From Rhodobium gokarnense (GTDB taxonomy: Bacteria > Pseudomonadota > Alphaproteobacteria > Rhizobiales > Rhodobiaceae): a stretch of DNA of 64,000 bases. Numbering within the stretch: the stretch's first letter is position 1; each line of letters starts with the position of its first letter. The position numbers and the translations under genes are program-made. Below the pieces are notes generated by a model, which saw only the letters and a list, made by a program, of their open reading frames with translations, did no database searches and was not told where the DNA came from. This document shows, one piece after another, positions 10,975-19,531 of the stretch. The stretch is taken from contig NZ_JAOQNS010000004.1 of assembly GCF_025961475.1 (NCBI RefSeq), positions 310,001 through 374,000 on the forward strand, read 5' to 3'.

Positions 10975-11145
10975 GTTGCCCGTCGCAAACGGCCTTTCCG
11001 GCTCTTTTCGGCAGACGACGAGTCGTGCACCGGCGATTGTATCCAGCCCCTTCACAGGGCCGGTTCGGCTTGCCATAGTTGCCCGCAACGCCGACCGGGA
11101 TAGCCGCCGAAGGGTGCGCCGATCGGGCATTTGAGGGGACCAAGA

Positions 11146-12975
11146 ATGGCAATCGTTGAGCGGGGGAGCCTGGAGTTTGCGCCCGCGCGGGTCGAGCGCA
11201 CCGAGCTTGCCGACGGCGGCTTCGTGCTCGCCTCGCCGATGCCGCTCGCGTCCTATCCCGACCACATCTGCGCCTGCCTGCACCATTGGGCCGACAGGGT
11301 CCCGGACCGCACCTTCCTTGCCGAACGGGACGGCGAGGGCGCCTGGCGGCGGGTGAGCTATGCCGAGGCGCTGCAGAGCGTCCGGGCGATCGCGGCCGCG
11401 CTCCTTGGCCGCGGCATCACCGCCGACAATCCGGTGATGCTGCTCTCCGACAATTCCATCGAAAACGGCCTCCTGCAGCTCGGATCGATCTATGCCGGCA
11501 TTCCGGCGACGCCGGTCTCTCCGGCCTATTCGCTGATGTCGGAGGACCACGAAAAGCTCAAATATATCTATGACCTGGTCGGGCCGAAGCTGATCTTTGC
11601 CGCCGACGGCGCGCGCTTCGAAAAGGCGCTGTCGAGCCTCGATCTGACCGGCGTGGAACTCGTCATCGCCGCCAACGAGGCGCGGCCGGCAACGCACTTC
11701 TCGGAGCTCCTGGAGGCCGTGCCGGGCGCTGCCGTCGATGCGGCCTACCGGTCCGCCGGACCGGACACGCCGACCAAAATCCTCTTCACGTCGGGATCGA
11801 CCGGGCAGCCCAAGGGCGTCATCAATACGCACCGGATGATGGTCTCCAACCAGCAGATGATGCTGCAGGTCTGGCCGTTCCTGGAGCGCCGGCCGCCGGT
11901 CATCCTCGACTGGCTGCCGTGGCACCACACCTTCGGCGGCAACCACAACTTCAACATGATGCTCTACAATGGCGGCACGCTGTTCATCGACCACGGCAAG
12001 CCGGTGCCGGGGCTGATCGACCGCACCATCGCCAATCTCAGCGACGTCGCCCCAACCCTCTATTTCAACGTGCCGCGCGGCTTCGACATGGTGCTGCCGT
12101 ACCTGGAGGAAGACGAGCGGCTGCGCGACTATTTCTTCTCCGAGCTCGATCTCATCTTCTATGCCGCGGCCGCCCTGCCGCAGAACCTGTGGGAGCGGCT
12201 GGAACAGCTCTCCGTCGCCGCGCGTGGCTCGAAAATCCCGATGACCTCGTCCTGGGGCGCGACAGAGACGGCGCCGGCCGTCACCAACGCCCATTTCCCG
12301 ATCGAGCGGGCCGGGGTGATCGGTCTGCCGCTGCCGGGCGTCGACCTCAAATTCACGCCGAACGGCGACAAGCTGGAAATGCGCGTGCGCGGGCCGCTGG
12401 TGACGCCGGGCTACTATTTGCGCGACGACCTGACGAAGGCGGCCTTCGACGATGACGGCTTTTATCGGATCGGCGATGCCGGCCGGCTGGCCGACCCGGA
12501 CAATCCGGCGGCGGGCGTCGTCTTCGACGGGCGGGTGGCGGAGGACTTCAAGCTGATGTCCGGGTCGTGGGTCAGCGTCGGCAACATCCGCGTCGCGGCG
12601 ATTGCCGCCGGCGCGCCGGTGATCCAGGACTGCGTCGTCACCGGCCACGACCGGGACGAGGTCGGCATCCTCGTTTTTCCCAATGTCGCCGGCTGCGCCA
12701 AGCTTTCAGGCCGCGATGCGGGCGCCCCGCTTGAGGAACTGGTCGTCGCGGAGGCGGTCCGCGACAAGCTGCGCCGTGGCATCGGTGGCTACAACCAGCA
12801 CCACGCCGGCTCCAGCTTCCGGATCGCCCGGGCGCTTATCATGACAACGCCGCCATCGATCGACCGGAACGAGATCACCGACAAGGGCTACATCAACCAG
12901 CGCGCCGCCATCGACAACCGCGCCGACCTCGTCGATGTGCTCTATTCGGACGATCCGCGGGTGATCCGGTTTTGA
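11146..12975 (+). CDS. AMP-forming acyl-CoA synthetase, feruloyl-CoA synthase-like
   Basis: This ANL-superfamily ligase activates a carboxylic acid to its CoA ester through an acyl-adenylate. The P-loop FTSGSTGQPKG (about residues 215-225), an SWGATETAP motif and the C-terminal DGRVAEDFKLMSG are visible. The opening (RTELADGGFVLASPMPLASY) and the length of 609 residues resemble feruloyl-CoA synthases. ATG at 11146 sits behind GAGGGGA. No enoyl-CoA hydratase/aldolase for the usual ferulate route lies nearby, so the substrate could be another aromatic acid. Confidence 0.85.
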   Translation: MAIVERGSLEFAPARVERTELADGGFVLASPMPLASYPDHICACLHHWADRVPDRTFLAERDGEGAWRRVSYAEALQSVRAIAAALLGRGITADNPVMLLSDNSIENGLLQLGSIYAGIPATPVSPAYSLMSEDHEKLKYIYDLVGPKLIFAADGARFEKALSSLDLTGVELVIAANEARPATHFSELLEAVPGAAVDAAYRSAGPDTPTKILFTSGSTGQPKGVINTHRMMVSNQQMMLQVWPFLERRPPVILDWLPWHHTFGGNHNFNMMLYNGGTLFIDHGKPVPGLIDRTIANLSDVAPTLYFNVPRGFDMVLPYLEEDERLRDYFFSELDLIFYAAAALPQNLWERLEQLSVAARGSKIPMTSSWGATETAPAVTNAHFPIERAGVIGLPLPGVDLKFTPNGDKLEMRVRGPLVTPGYYLRDDLTKAAFDDDGFYRIGDAGRLADPDNPAAGVVFDGRVAEDFKLMSGSWVSVGNIRVAAIAAGAPVIQDCVVTGHDRDEVGILVFPNVAGCAKLSGRDAGAPLEELVVAEAVRDKLRRGIGGYNQHHAGSSFRIARALIMTTPPSIDRNEITDKGYINQRAAIDNRADLVDVLYSDDPRVIRF

Positions 12976-13055
12976 GGGGGCCCGGCCCGATCGTGCCGTT
13001 CGCAGGCTGGGCTGCGTGTCCCGTTTTTCTAAAGGATTGATCTGAAAGGCCGAAC

Positions 13056-13137
13056 TGGATTGCTTCGCTGCGCTCGCAATGACGAGCGTGGGAGATTCGT
13101 CATTGCGAGGAGGCCGACAGGCCGACGCGGCAATCCA
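13056..13137. repeat. Nested palindromic intergenic repeat
   Basis: The outer arms TGGATTGC (13056-13063) and GCAATCCA (13130-13137) enclose the inner arms CTCGCAATGACGA (13073-13085) and TCGTCATTGCGAG (13097-13109). This fits the dispersed 'gattgc...cgcaatgacg' palindromic repeats known from intergenic regions of many alphaproteobacteria. It lies between two convergent genes. Only one copy was noticed in the window. Confidence 0.7.
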
Positions 13138-13188
13138 TAGGGCGGTTCGGCCGAGGATTGCGTGCAGAGACCCGGAAAGCCCGGCGCC

Positions 13189-13836
13189 TCACGAAATCTC
13201 CGCAATCAACTCTTCGGTCGTCACCTGGCGGCAATAGCCTTTGATGGCGCGGAGCGAGAAGTCATGGCGCTCCTCAGTATAGGTCGCGCAGGCGTCGGTC
13301 ACTTCCGTGACCAGATAGCCGAGGTCGCAGGCGTCGCGGATCGCGCTTTCCACGCACTGGTCGGTGACGAGGCCCGCGATGACGAGTTGCTTCACGCCGA
13401 GATTGCGCAGGATGTAGTCGATGTGGGTGGAGACGAAGACGGAGGACGAGCTCTTCGGCAGCCAGATCTCGTCGTCGGTCGGCGCCAGTTCGTCGATCAC
13501 CTTGCCGTCCCAAGAACCCTTCGGCACGTTGAAGCCCGAGATTTTGTAGTCGAGGCTGCGGTCGCGGCCGTCCTTGGTCAGGCTCTCGATGGTGGTGTAG
13601 AGGACTTCGATGCCGGCCTTTCGGAACGCCGCCTGGAGCTTTTGCATGTTGGGGATTGCGAGCGTCTTCAGGCGCTCGAAGTAATAGGCGTATTTGGTCG
13701 CGATCTCCTCGTCGGGGATGTCCTTGAACTCAGCGCCCTCGCGTTTCACGGCGAAGTTCTGGACGTCGATGAAGAGCAATGCGGATTGTGCGGGAACGAG
13801 CGGGACCTCGCGGGTCAGGCCTTCGGCAGCGGTCAT
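13189..13836 (-). CDS. Isochorismatase-family cysteine hydrolase
   Basis: The 215-residue cytoplasmic hydrolase has the family's catalytic set: Asp in FIDVQN, Lys in LPKSSSS and Cys in VTDQCVES. Relatives hydrolyse N-carbamoyl, ureido or amide bonds (ureidoacrylate, biuret, N-carbamoylsarcosine) or isochorismate. It is the last gene of the minus-strand liv operon and overlaps the amidohydrolase gene by 4 bases (ATGA), so the two are probably translationally coupled. The context suggests release of ammonia from a transported nitrogen compound. The exact substrate cannot be read from the sequence. Confidence 0.88.
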   Translation of the reverse strand: MTAAEGLTREVPLVPAQSALLFIDVQNFAVKREGAEFKDIPDEEIATKYAYYFERLKTLAIPNMQKLQAAFRKAGIEVLYTTIESLTKDGRDRSLDYKISGFNVPKGSWDGKVIDELAPTDDEIWLPKSSSSVFVSTHIDYILRNLGVKQLVIAGLVTDQCVESAIRDACDLGYLVTEVTDACATYTEERHDFSLRAIKGYCRQVTTEELIAEIS

Positions 13837-14651
13837 AGCAGTCCTTCCTGATTGGCAAGCACGTGGTCGATGACGACGGCAAGGATCCCGGTCCAGGTCT
13901 CGCGGCCTGCCGGTGTGGCGAGTTCGTCGTTGCGGACTTCCAGGAGCACATGCGGGATGCCGCGCTTCTCGCCATGGACGGGGATCGTGAAGTCGCTGTC
14001 GTCCTCGACCGTGTAGGGCTCGTTGAAGGTCGACAGATACGACGAGGCGTGGACCTCAAGGCCGGCCATCAGGTGGCGCGCCAGCCGGTCGTCGCGATTG
14101 TAGAGGAGGCCGACATGCCAGGGGCGCGGCTCGGGCCTGGCGGCAAGCTCGGCGGTGAAGGAGTGGACGGCGACGAGGAGGGCCGGCTGTCCGGCCGTCT
14201 GCCGCGCGTCGAGAAGCCCCGCGACCGTGCCGTGGAACGGCGTGTGAATATCCTCCACGCGCTGGCGGTGGGCGAGGGGCGAGATACCCCGGTTGGCCGG
14301 GATCGCGGTGCCGTCGCTAATCTCCGGCACGCATTGCGGACTTTCCGGCGGGCGGTTGCAGTCGACGACGAGGCGGCTGTAGGGCTGCAGGACGAGCGGG
14401 GCGTCGAGCCGGGCCGAGAGCCGCCGCGCGAGGTCCTCTGCGCCGATGTCGTAGGCGATGTGCCGGTCCATCTCGTGGCCTGGGACACCAAGATCGCCGA
14501 GGGCGCGCGGGATGCGGCGCCCGGCATGCTCGCAGGTGAGAAACACCGGCGATGATCCGGCCCGGTTGGCGACCTCGAAGGGCTTCGGCTCGTCAGGGCC
14601 GAGAAGGGGCGCGGTGGCGACCGCGCCGGCGTTCCGCGAAGCTTCTGCCAT
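13833..14651 (-). CDS. N-formylglutamate amidohydrolase-family protein
   Basis: The 272-residue protein shows the FGase pattern FLTCEHAGRRIP, YSRLVVDCNRPP, VAVHSF and LLEVRNDEL, with the His and Glu residues expected for zinc-dependent amide hydrolysis. In histidine breakdown this family (HutG) releases formate from N-formylglutamate, but no hut gene is present. With the neighbouring glutamine-synthetase-like ligase across the regulator, cleavage of a gamma-glutamyl or N-acyl intermediate is an alternative. It follows livH closely (3-base gap) and overlaps the cysteine hydrolase by 4 bases. Confidence 0.85.
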   Translation of the reverse strand: MAEASRNAGAVATAPLLGPDEPKPFEVANRAGSSPVFLTCEHAGRRIPRALGDLGVPGHEMDRHIAYDIGAEDLARRLSARLDAPLVLQPYSRLVVDCNRPPESPQCVPEISDGTAIPANRGISPLAHRQRVEDIHTPFHGTVAGLLDARQTAGQPALLVAVHSFTAELAARPEPRPWHVGLLYNRDDRLARHLMAGLEVHASSYLSTFNEPYTVEDDSDFTIPVHGEKRGIPHVLLEVRNDELATPAGRETWTGILAVVIDHVLANQEGLL

Positions 14652-14654
14652 GGG

Positions 14655-15548
14655 TCAGACCTTTTCCGTGCCGAAATTGGCAGAGGGAATGAGGCCGTTC
14701 GGTCGCCACAGCAGCACCAGCACGACGACGGCAAGGCCGATCGGCTCCTTGAACTCCTGCAGGCTCTCCGGCAGGAAGGCCGTGGAATAGATCTCGATGA
14801 AGCCGAGGAGGAAACCGCCGGCGACGGCACCGGTCAGCGAGCCGAGACCGCCGAGGATGGAGGCGATGAACGCCTTCAGCACCGGCACGAACCCCATCAG
14901 CGGGTCGACCGAGGCGCGCTGGGAGACCCAGAGCACCGAGGCGACGCCGGCAAGCAGGCCGGAAAGGGCGAAGGCGCCGGCGATGACCGCATTGGCCCTG
15001 ACGCCCATCAGCCGGGCGACGGGGAAATCCTCGGCCGCGGCGCGCATGGCGATGCCGACGGAGGTCCGCTTCAGGAACCAGTTGAGGAAGATCAGCATGA
15101 CGATGGTCGCGCCGATCGCGGCCAGCTTGTTGACGCCGATGAGGAAGTCGCCGAAGGCAACGCTCTGGGCAAGCCCTTCCGGCAGCGCCACCGGCTTGGA
15201 GCGCGTGGCGATGAGGTTCTGGAACAGGATCTGCAGGATCGTGGCGACGGCAAAGCTGGTGACCAGCATGGTCGCGCCGGAGGCGTTGCGCACCGGCCGG
15301 AACGCGATGCGCTCCATCAGGACGGCGGCGAGGATCGCGGCAAGGATCGCCAGCGGCACGGAGATGACGAAGGGCACGCCCGCGATGCCGCAATACATCA
15401 GCGTGTAGCCGGAAATGGTCATCAGCTCGCCGTGGGCGAAGTTGATCATCCCCATGACGGAAAAGACGATGGCAAGGCCGAGGGCGAGAAGCGCGTATGT
15501 GCCGCCGAGCGCCACCGCGTTGACCGTCTGCTGCAGGAACAGTTCCAT
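14655..15548 (-). CDS. livH: Branched-chain amino acid-type ABC transporter permease (LivH family)
   Basis: This 297-residue inner-membrane permease has about eight hydrophobic helices. The opening ALGGTYALLALGLAIVFSV and the loop MINFAHGELM are diagnostic of LivH. It should pair with the fused LivM-LivG protein and LivF. It lies 4 bases after livF in the same operon and is followed by two hydrolases, so the importer probably brings in their substrate. Confidence 0.93.
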   Translation of the reverse strand: MELFLQQTVNAVALGGTYALLALGLAIVFSVMGMINFAHGELMTISGYTLMYCGIAGVPFVISVPLAILAAILAAVLMERIAFRPVRNASGATMLVTSFAVATILQILFQNLIATRSKPVALPEGLAQSVAFGDFLIGVNKLAAIGATIVMLIFLNWFLKRTSVGIAMRAAAEDFPVARLMGVRANAVIAGAFALSGLLAGVASVLWVSQRASVDPLMGFVPVLKAFIASILGGLGSLTGAVAGGFLLGFIEIYSTAFLPESLQEFKEPIGLAVVVLVLLWRPNGLIPSANFGTEKV

Positions 15549-15552
15549 GGGG

Positions 15553-16266
15553 TCAGTGGGCTCCCAGATAGGCTTCTTCGACGATGTTGGAGGACTTCAG
15601 CTCCTCCGCCGTGCCGGAGGCGACGATGGCGCCGCCGGCGACCAGGTAGCCCCGGTCAATGATGTCGAGCGACATGGCGACGTTCTGTTCCACGAGGAGG
15701 ATGGTGATGCCTTGGGCCCGCAGCTTGGCGATCAGCTCGAAGATGGATTCCACGATCTGCGGGGCAAGGCCGAGCGACGGCTCGTCGAGGAGCAGGAGCT
15801 TCGGATCGATCATCAGCGCGCGGGCGATCGCCAGCATCTGCTGCTGGCCGCCGGAAAGCGTGCCGGCGAACTGGTGCTCGCGTTCCTTCAGGATCGGGAA
15901 CAGCTGAAAGACCTGGTCGTAGCTGTCGGATAGCGTCGAGGTGTCGGCGCGGCCGTAGGAGCCGAGCCTGAGATTTTCCGCCACCGTCAGGCCGGAAAAG
16001 ACGCGCCGGCCTTCCGGGCAGAGCGTGATGCCGCGGCGCACCAGCATTTCCGTCGGCAGCTTGGTGACGTCGTTGCCGCGAAAGGAAATCGATCCTTCCG
16101 CTGCCGGCACCAGGCTGACGATGGCGTTCAGCGTCGACGACTTGCCGGCGCCGTTGGCGCCGAGGAGGGCGACGAGTTCGCCTTCCTCGACGTTGAGCGA
16201 TACGCCCCTGACCGCTTCGACGGGGCCGTAGCGGACTTTCAGATCGGAGACGGTCAGGAGCGGCAT
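15553..16266 (-). CDS. livF: ABC transporter ATP-binding protein (LivF family)
   Basis: This 237-residue ATPase has Walker A GANGAGKSS (Lys42), signature LSGGQQQML (about residue 135) and Walker B LLLLDEPSLGL. The ATG at 16266 is chosen over the longer frame to 16323 because the protein then begins MPLLTVSDLKVRYG and a GGAAAG ribosome site lies upstream. It is the second ATPase of the complex; the first is fused to the permease at 17502-19319. The operon order is livMG, substrate-binding protein, livF, livH. Confidence 0.95.
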   Translation of the reverse strand: MPLLTVSDLKVRYGPVEAVRGVSLNVEEGELVALLGANGAGKSSTLNAIVSLVPAAEGSISFRGNDVTKLPTEMLVRRGITLCPEGRRVFSGLTVAENLRLGSYGRADTSTLSDSYDQVFQLFPILKEREHQFAGTLSGGQQQMLAIARALMIDPKLLLLDEPSLGLAPQIVESIFELIAKLRAQGITILLVEQNVAMSLDIIDRGYLVAGGAIVASGTAEELKSSNIVEEAYLGAH

Positions 16267-16288
16267 GCCGGGAACTTTCCGTTGTCGC

Positions 16289-17458
16289 TTACTGCATCCG
16301 GGGGGCGGGGATGAGGTCCGCATCCGGCGAGGGCTGGCCGACGAGTTCGCGCTCGCCGCCCTTGACGCGCACGAGGGAGACTTCCCGCACGGGCATGCCC
16401 ATGGTGCCCTTGTAGGTGATCAGGCTGGTCGCGCCCTGGACGTTCTCAAGATTGGCGATGGCATCGCGGAGCGCGACGGAATCCGTGGTGCCGGCTTCCT
16501 TGACGGCGGCGGCGATCACCTGGACGAGGTCGTAGCCGATGGCGTTGAAGACGGTCTCGGACTTCTTGCCCATCTTCTCCTCGTAGAGCTTGTTGAACTT
16601 CTCCAGCGGGCTGCCCGCGGTCGGGTGGCCGGCGGTGGAGAAGACGACGCCCTCGGCCGCTTCGCCGAGCGAGAAGGTGGTGGGCGAGTCGATGCCGTCG
16701 GAGCCGATCACCTGGGAGGTGACGCCGGCGGCGCGGAGCTGCTTGATGAAGGCCGGGAAGTTCGGCTCATAGGCCGACGTCATGATGACGTCCGGCTGGG
16801 GATCGAGCGCCTTGATCTTGGTGACCTCGGCGGAGAAATCCTGTTGGTCGAGCTTGTAGGTGGCCTTGCCGAGGATCTTTCCGCCGAGCGCCTCGAAGAC
16901 GTCGCCGAAATAGAGCGGCAGCGTGGTGTACTGGGTGTCCGGCGAATAGAGCAGGTAGGCGGAGCGGTGGCCCTGGTCGAAGGCCCATTTGGCCGAGACG
17001 GTCGCCTGGACGTTGTCGCCGGGGAAGTTGGCGAACATGTAGTCGCCGCCCATCACCGGCAGGGTCGGCGAGGAGGCGCAGGTGGAAAAGGCCGGGATCT
17101 GGGCGGCGCCGGAAATCGAGGCGGCGGCGAAGGCCGGATCGGCGTCGCAGGGCAGCACCAGCACGTCGACGCCGGCATCGACCAGTTCCTGGGTGGCGAT
17201 CGAGGTCTGGGCGGCGTCGGACCGCACATCCTTGTCGATGGTCTCGATCTTGATCTTGCCGTCGATGCCGCCGGCCTCGTTGATCTCGTCGACGGCGATC
17301 TTGAAGCCCTCGATGACCGGGCCGTCGAACGGGGCGAGGCTGCCGGTCTGGGCGGTGGCGACGCCGATGGTCAGCGTGTCATCGGCAGCCGAAGCGGCAC
17401 CGAACGCGGGCAGCGCCAGCGCCGTGCCGAGGATGAGCGGTGTCAGAAACTTCTTCAT
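16289..17458 (-). CDS. Periplasmic substrate-binding protein of the Liv-type ABC transporter
   Basis: The 389-residue protein opens with a Sec signal peptide (MKKFLTPLILGTALALPAFG, cut near AASA-AD), followed by the Leu/Ile/Val-binding fold with IGVATAQTGSLAPFDG and INEAGGIDGKIKIE. It captures the substrate in the periplasm and delivers it to the permease. It sits between the fused permease-ATPase and livF. The family also binds amides, aromatic acids and urea, and the ligand here is not predictable. Confidence 0.93.
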   Translation of the reverse strand: MKKFLTPLILGTALALPAFGAASAADDTLTIGVATAQTGSLAPFDGPVIEGFKIAVDEINEAGGIDGKIKIETIDKDVRSDAAQTSIATQELVDAGVDVLVLPCDADPAFAAASISGAAQIPAFSTCASSPTLPVMGGDYMFANFPGDNVQATVSAKWAFDQGHRSAYLLYSPDTQYTTLPLYFGDVFEALGGKILGKATYKLDQQDFSAEVTKIKALDPQPDVIMTSAYEPNFPAFIKQLRAAGVTSQVIGSDGIDSPTTFSLGEAAEGVVFSTAGHPTAGSPLEKFNKLYEEKMGKKSETVFNAIGYDLVQVIAAAVKEAGTTDSVALRDAIANLENVQGATSLITYKGTMGMPVREVSLVRVKGGERELVGQPSPDADLIPAPRMQ

Positions 17459-17501
17459 GTCGGTTCCCTTCTTTTGGGCGGAGGTGGTGTCTCTTTTCCG
17501 G

Positions 17502-19319
17502 TCAGGCCGCGATGTCGTCCTGGCGTTTGCGGCCCAGATAGGCAGTGATCACATCGGGGTTCTTCTGCACGTCGCCGGGAGCGCCCTCGGCGATGAGCTT
17601 GCCCTCGTTGAGGACGACGACGCGGTCGCACAGCCGCACGATCAGCGGCAGGTCGTGGTCGACGACGAGAAGGCCGAGGCCGAGCGTGTCGCGGAGCTTG
17701 CGCAGGGTCTCCATCAGCGCATCGGTCTCTTCGCGGTTCATGCCGGCGGCCGGCTCGTCGAGGAACAGGAAGTCGGGCTCCAGGGCGAGGGCGCGGGCGA
17801 TCTCCACCCGGCGCTGGTCGCCATAGGACAGCGTGTTGGCCTTGAATTCGGCCTTGTCGGCGATGCCCATCCAGTCGAGCGCCGCGGCGCTTGCGGCTTC
17901 GGCCTCGGCAACGCTGCGCTTCGGCCAGGCGTTGAGGGCGGCGGCGAGCACGTTCTGGCGCACGCTCAGGGTCCGGAACAGGCGGATATTCTGGAAGGTG
18001 CGGGCGATGCCGAGGCCGGCGATCCTGTGCGCCGGCATTTCGGTGATGACGGTTTCGCCCTTTTTCACAACGCCTTCGGTCGCCGGCAGGACGCCGGAGA
18101 TGAGGTTGAGGAGCGTGGTCTTGCCGGAACCGTTGGGGCCGATCAGGCCGACGATCTCGCCGGGGGCGAGCGACAGGGACACCTTGTCCACGGCGATAAG
18201 GCCGGCAAAGCGTTTGGTGACAGTCTCGGCGGTCAGCGTCGCGTCGTTTGTCGTTGCCGCCAGTTTTGGCGCGTCGTCGCCTTCCGGCACCTTTCGTCGG
18301 AACAGCCACGGCAGCAGCCGTTCGTCCCATTCGTCGAGGCCGGCAAGGCCGTCGGAGCGGCGGAACATGACGAGGAGGATGATGAGGCCGATGCCGATCT
18401 GGGTGGTGCCGAAGACCTCCGGGAGCTGGTAGCCGAAGAGGTCGATGCCGCCTTCCAGGCGCCGCAGGATCTCAGAGACCAGCGTGATGGAGACGGCGCC
18501 GACGACGGCACCGGTCATCGTCGTCATGCCGCCGACGATGAGCATGGCAAGGAGCGCGAAGGTGTCGTGGAAATAGAATTTCTTCGGCGAGAAGGCGCCG
18601 AGGAAGTGCCCCAGCGCGACGCCGGCGAGCGCAACGAGGCCGGCGCTCAGCACCCAGGCGAGCATCCGCTCGTGCTTGACGCCGATGCCGTTGGCCTTGG
18701 CCGCGATCAGGTCCTCGCGGGCGGCCCTCAGCTTCAGGCCGGGCACGGAATCCCGGAACAGGCGGACGATGACAAGGGCGACGGCGCAGACGGCGGCGGC
18801 GACCCAGATATCGGTCTCGCGCGGCACGCCGAAGAAGGACTGGCTGCCCCTCGTGATGTCGCGCGCGCCGATGATGACGCCGTGGACGATGATGAGGAGC
18901 GCAAGGGTCGCGATGGTTGCCGCCGCGCCTTCGAGCCGGGCGATGACCAGGCCGGCGACATAAGCGACGAGCATGGAGAAGGCGACGGCGACGAGGAGGG
19001 CCAGCACGAAATCGAGGTGGATGGCGGCGAGGACCGGCGGCAGGTTCGGCAGCGTCATGTTCTTCATCGCCACCGGCAGCGACAGGATCGCCGAGGTGTA
19101 GGCCGCAATGCCCATGAAAGACAGGTGGCCGAAGCTGAGAATGCCGGAATTGCCGCAGTAGAGCCCCATGCCGGCAACAGCGGCCAGGTTGATGAAGAAG
19201 ACGATCAGGGTGCGCTCGACGCCGCCGCCGACATTGGCGCCGACCATTGCGGCCGCGATCACCAGGAGGACCGGCACGAAGACGGCGATCGCCAGAAAGC
19301 GCCAGGGGAGTACCGTCAT
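17502..19319 (-). CDS. Fused ABC permease-ATPase (LivM-LivG)
   Basis: Residues 1-325 form a LivM permease (NSGILSFGHLSFMG, and REDLIAAKANGI in the coupling loop). A linker leads to a complete LivG ATPase at about 360-600: Walker A GPNGSGKT (Lys400), signature LSYGDQRR (497-504) and Walker B FLFLDEP. Most Liv systems encode these as two genes. No frameshift or internal stop marks the join, so the 605-residue fusion looks genuine. It is the first gene of the minus-strand operon and begins 212 bases from the divergent RpiR regulator. Confidence 0.94.
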   Translation of the reverse strand: MTVLPWRFLAIAVFVPVLLVIAAAMVGANVGGGVERTLIVFFINLAAVAGMGLYCGNSGILSFGHLSFMGIAAYTSAILSLPVAMKNMTLPNLPPVLAAIHLDFVLALLVAVAFSMLVAYVAGLVIARLEGAAATIATLALLIIVHGVIIGARDITRGSQSFFGVPRETDIWVAAAVCAVALVIVRLFRDSVPGLKLRAAREDLIAAKANGIGVKHERMLAWVLSAGLVALAGVALGHFLGAFSPKKFYFHDTFALLAMLIVGGMTTMTGAVVGAVSITLVSEILRRLEGGIDLFGYQLPEVFGTTQIGIGLIILLVMFRRSDGLAGLDEWDERLLPWLFRRKVPEGDDAPKLAATTNDATLTAETVTKRFAGLIAVDKVSLSLAPGEIVGLIGPNGSGKTTLLNLISGVLPATEGVVKKGETVITEMPAHRIAGLGIARTFQNIRLFRTLSVRQNVLAAALNAWPKRSVAEAEAASAAALDWMGIADKAEFKANTLSYGDQRRVEIARALALEPDFLFLDEPAAGMNREETDALMETLRKLRDTLGLGLLVVDHDLPLIVRLCDRVVVLNEGKLIAEGAPGDVQKNPDVITAYLGRKRQDDIAA

Positions 19320-19400
19320 GCCACCATCTCGTTGGCCATCATCTCTTGGGCTCGCCGTTTCGCCTGGGAGGGGGCGTCAGACCGCCGGAATTACCGTCAC

Positions 19401-19430
19401 ATTTCAGCAAAAGGAAAATTTCAAAGTCAA
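19401..19430 (-). promoter_or_regulatory. Candidate promoter of the liv-hydrolase operon
   Basis: On the minus strand TTGACT (19430-19425) and TGAAAT (19406-19401) are 18 bases apart. The spacer contains the motif CAAAAGGAAAATTT (plus strand 19408-19421), which recurs inverted in the opposing promoter. Confidence 0.45.
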
Positions 19431-19466
19431 TAGTTTAGTGCGCATTGACAAAAAATTTTCATTTTC
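19408..19466. promoter_or_regulatory. Inverted pair of candidate RpiR operators
   Basis: CAAAAGGAAAATTT (plus strand, 19408-19421) and GAAAATGAAAATTT (minus strand, 19466-19453) agree at 12 of 14 positions. Each lies between the -35 and -10 of one of the two divergent promoters, so one bound repressor could silence both operons. Confidence 0.5.
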
Positions 19467-19472
19467 AATAAT
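19445..19472 (+). promoter_or_regulatory. Promoter of the rpiR-ligase-aminotransferase operon
   Basis: A perfect TTGACA (19445-19450) and AATAAT (19467-19472, 5 of 6 matches) are separated by 16 bases in a distinctly AT-rich patch, about 60 bases before the regulator's start codon. Confidence 0.7.
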
Positions 19473-19531
19473 GCAGTGCGACGGTGCGAAACGCTTAAAA
19501 ACACGATGAAAAACGGCATCGGGGAGGGTAG

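Noticed and set aside
10282-12648. Very long antisense open frame (788 codons)
   Set aside because: It is the complement of the thiolase and CoA-ligase genes in high-GC DNA. Its sequence is arginine-, histidine- and aspartate-rich without domain motifs.
13833-14651. Histidine utilisation (hutG) locus
   Set aside because: The FGase-family protein has no hutH, hutU, hutI or hutF neighbour, so the histidine pathway assignment is not supported.
17082-19433. Long open frame (783 codons) opposite the liv operon
   Set aside because: It shadows the substrate-binding protein and the LivM-LivG fusion, both of which have full family motifs. Its own composition is not protein-like.
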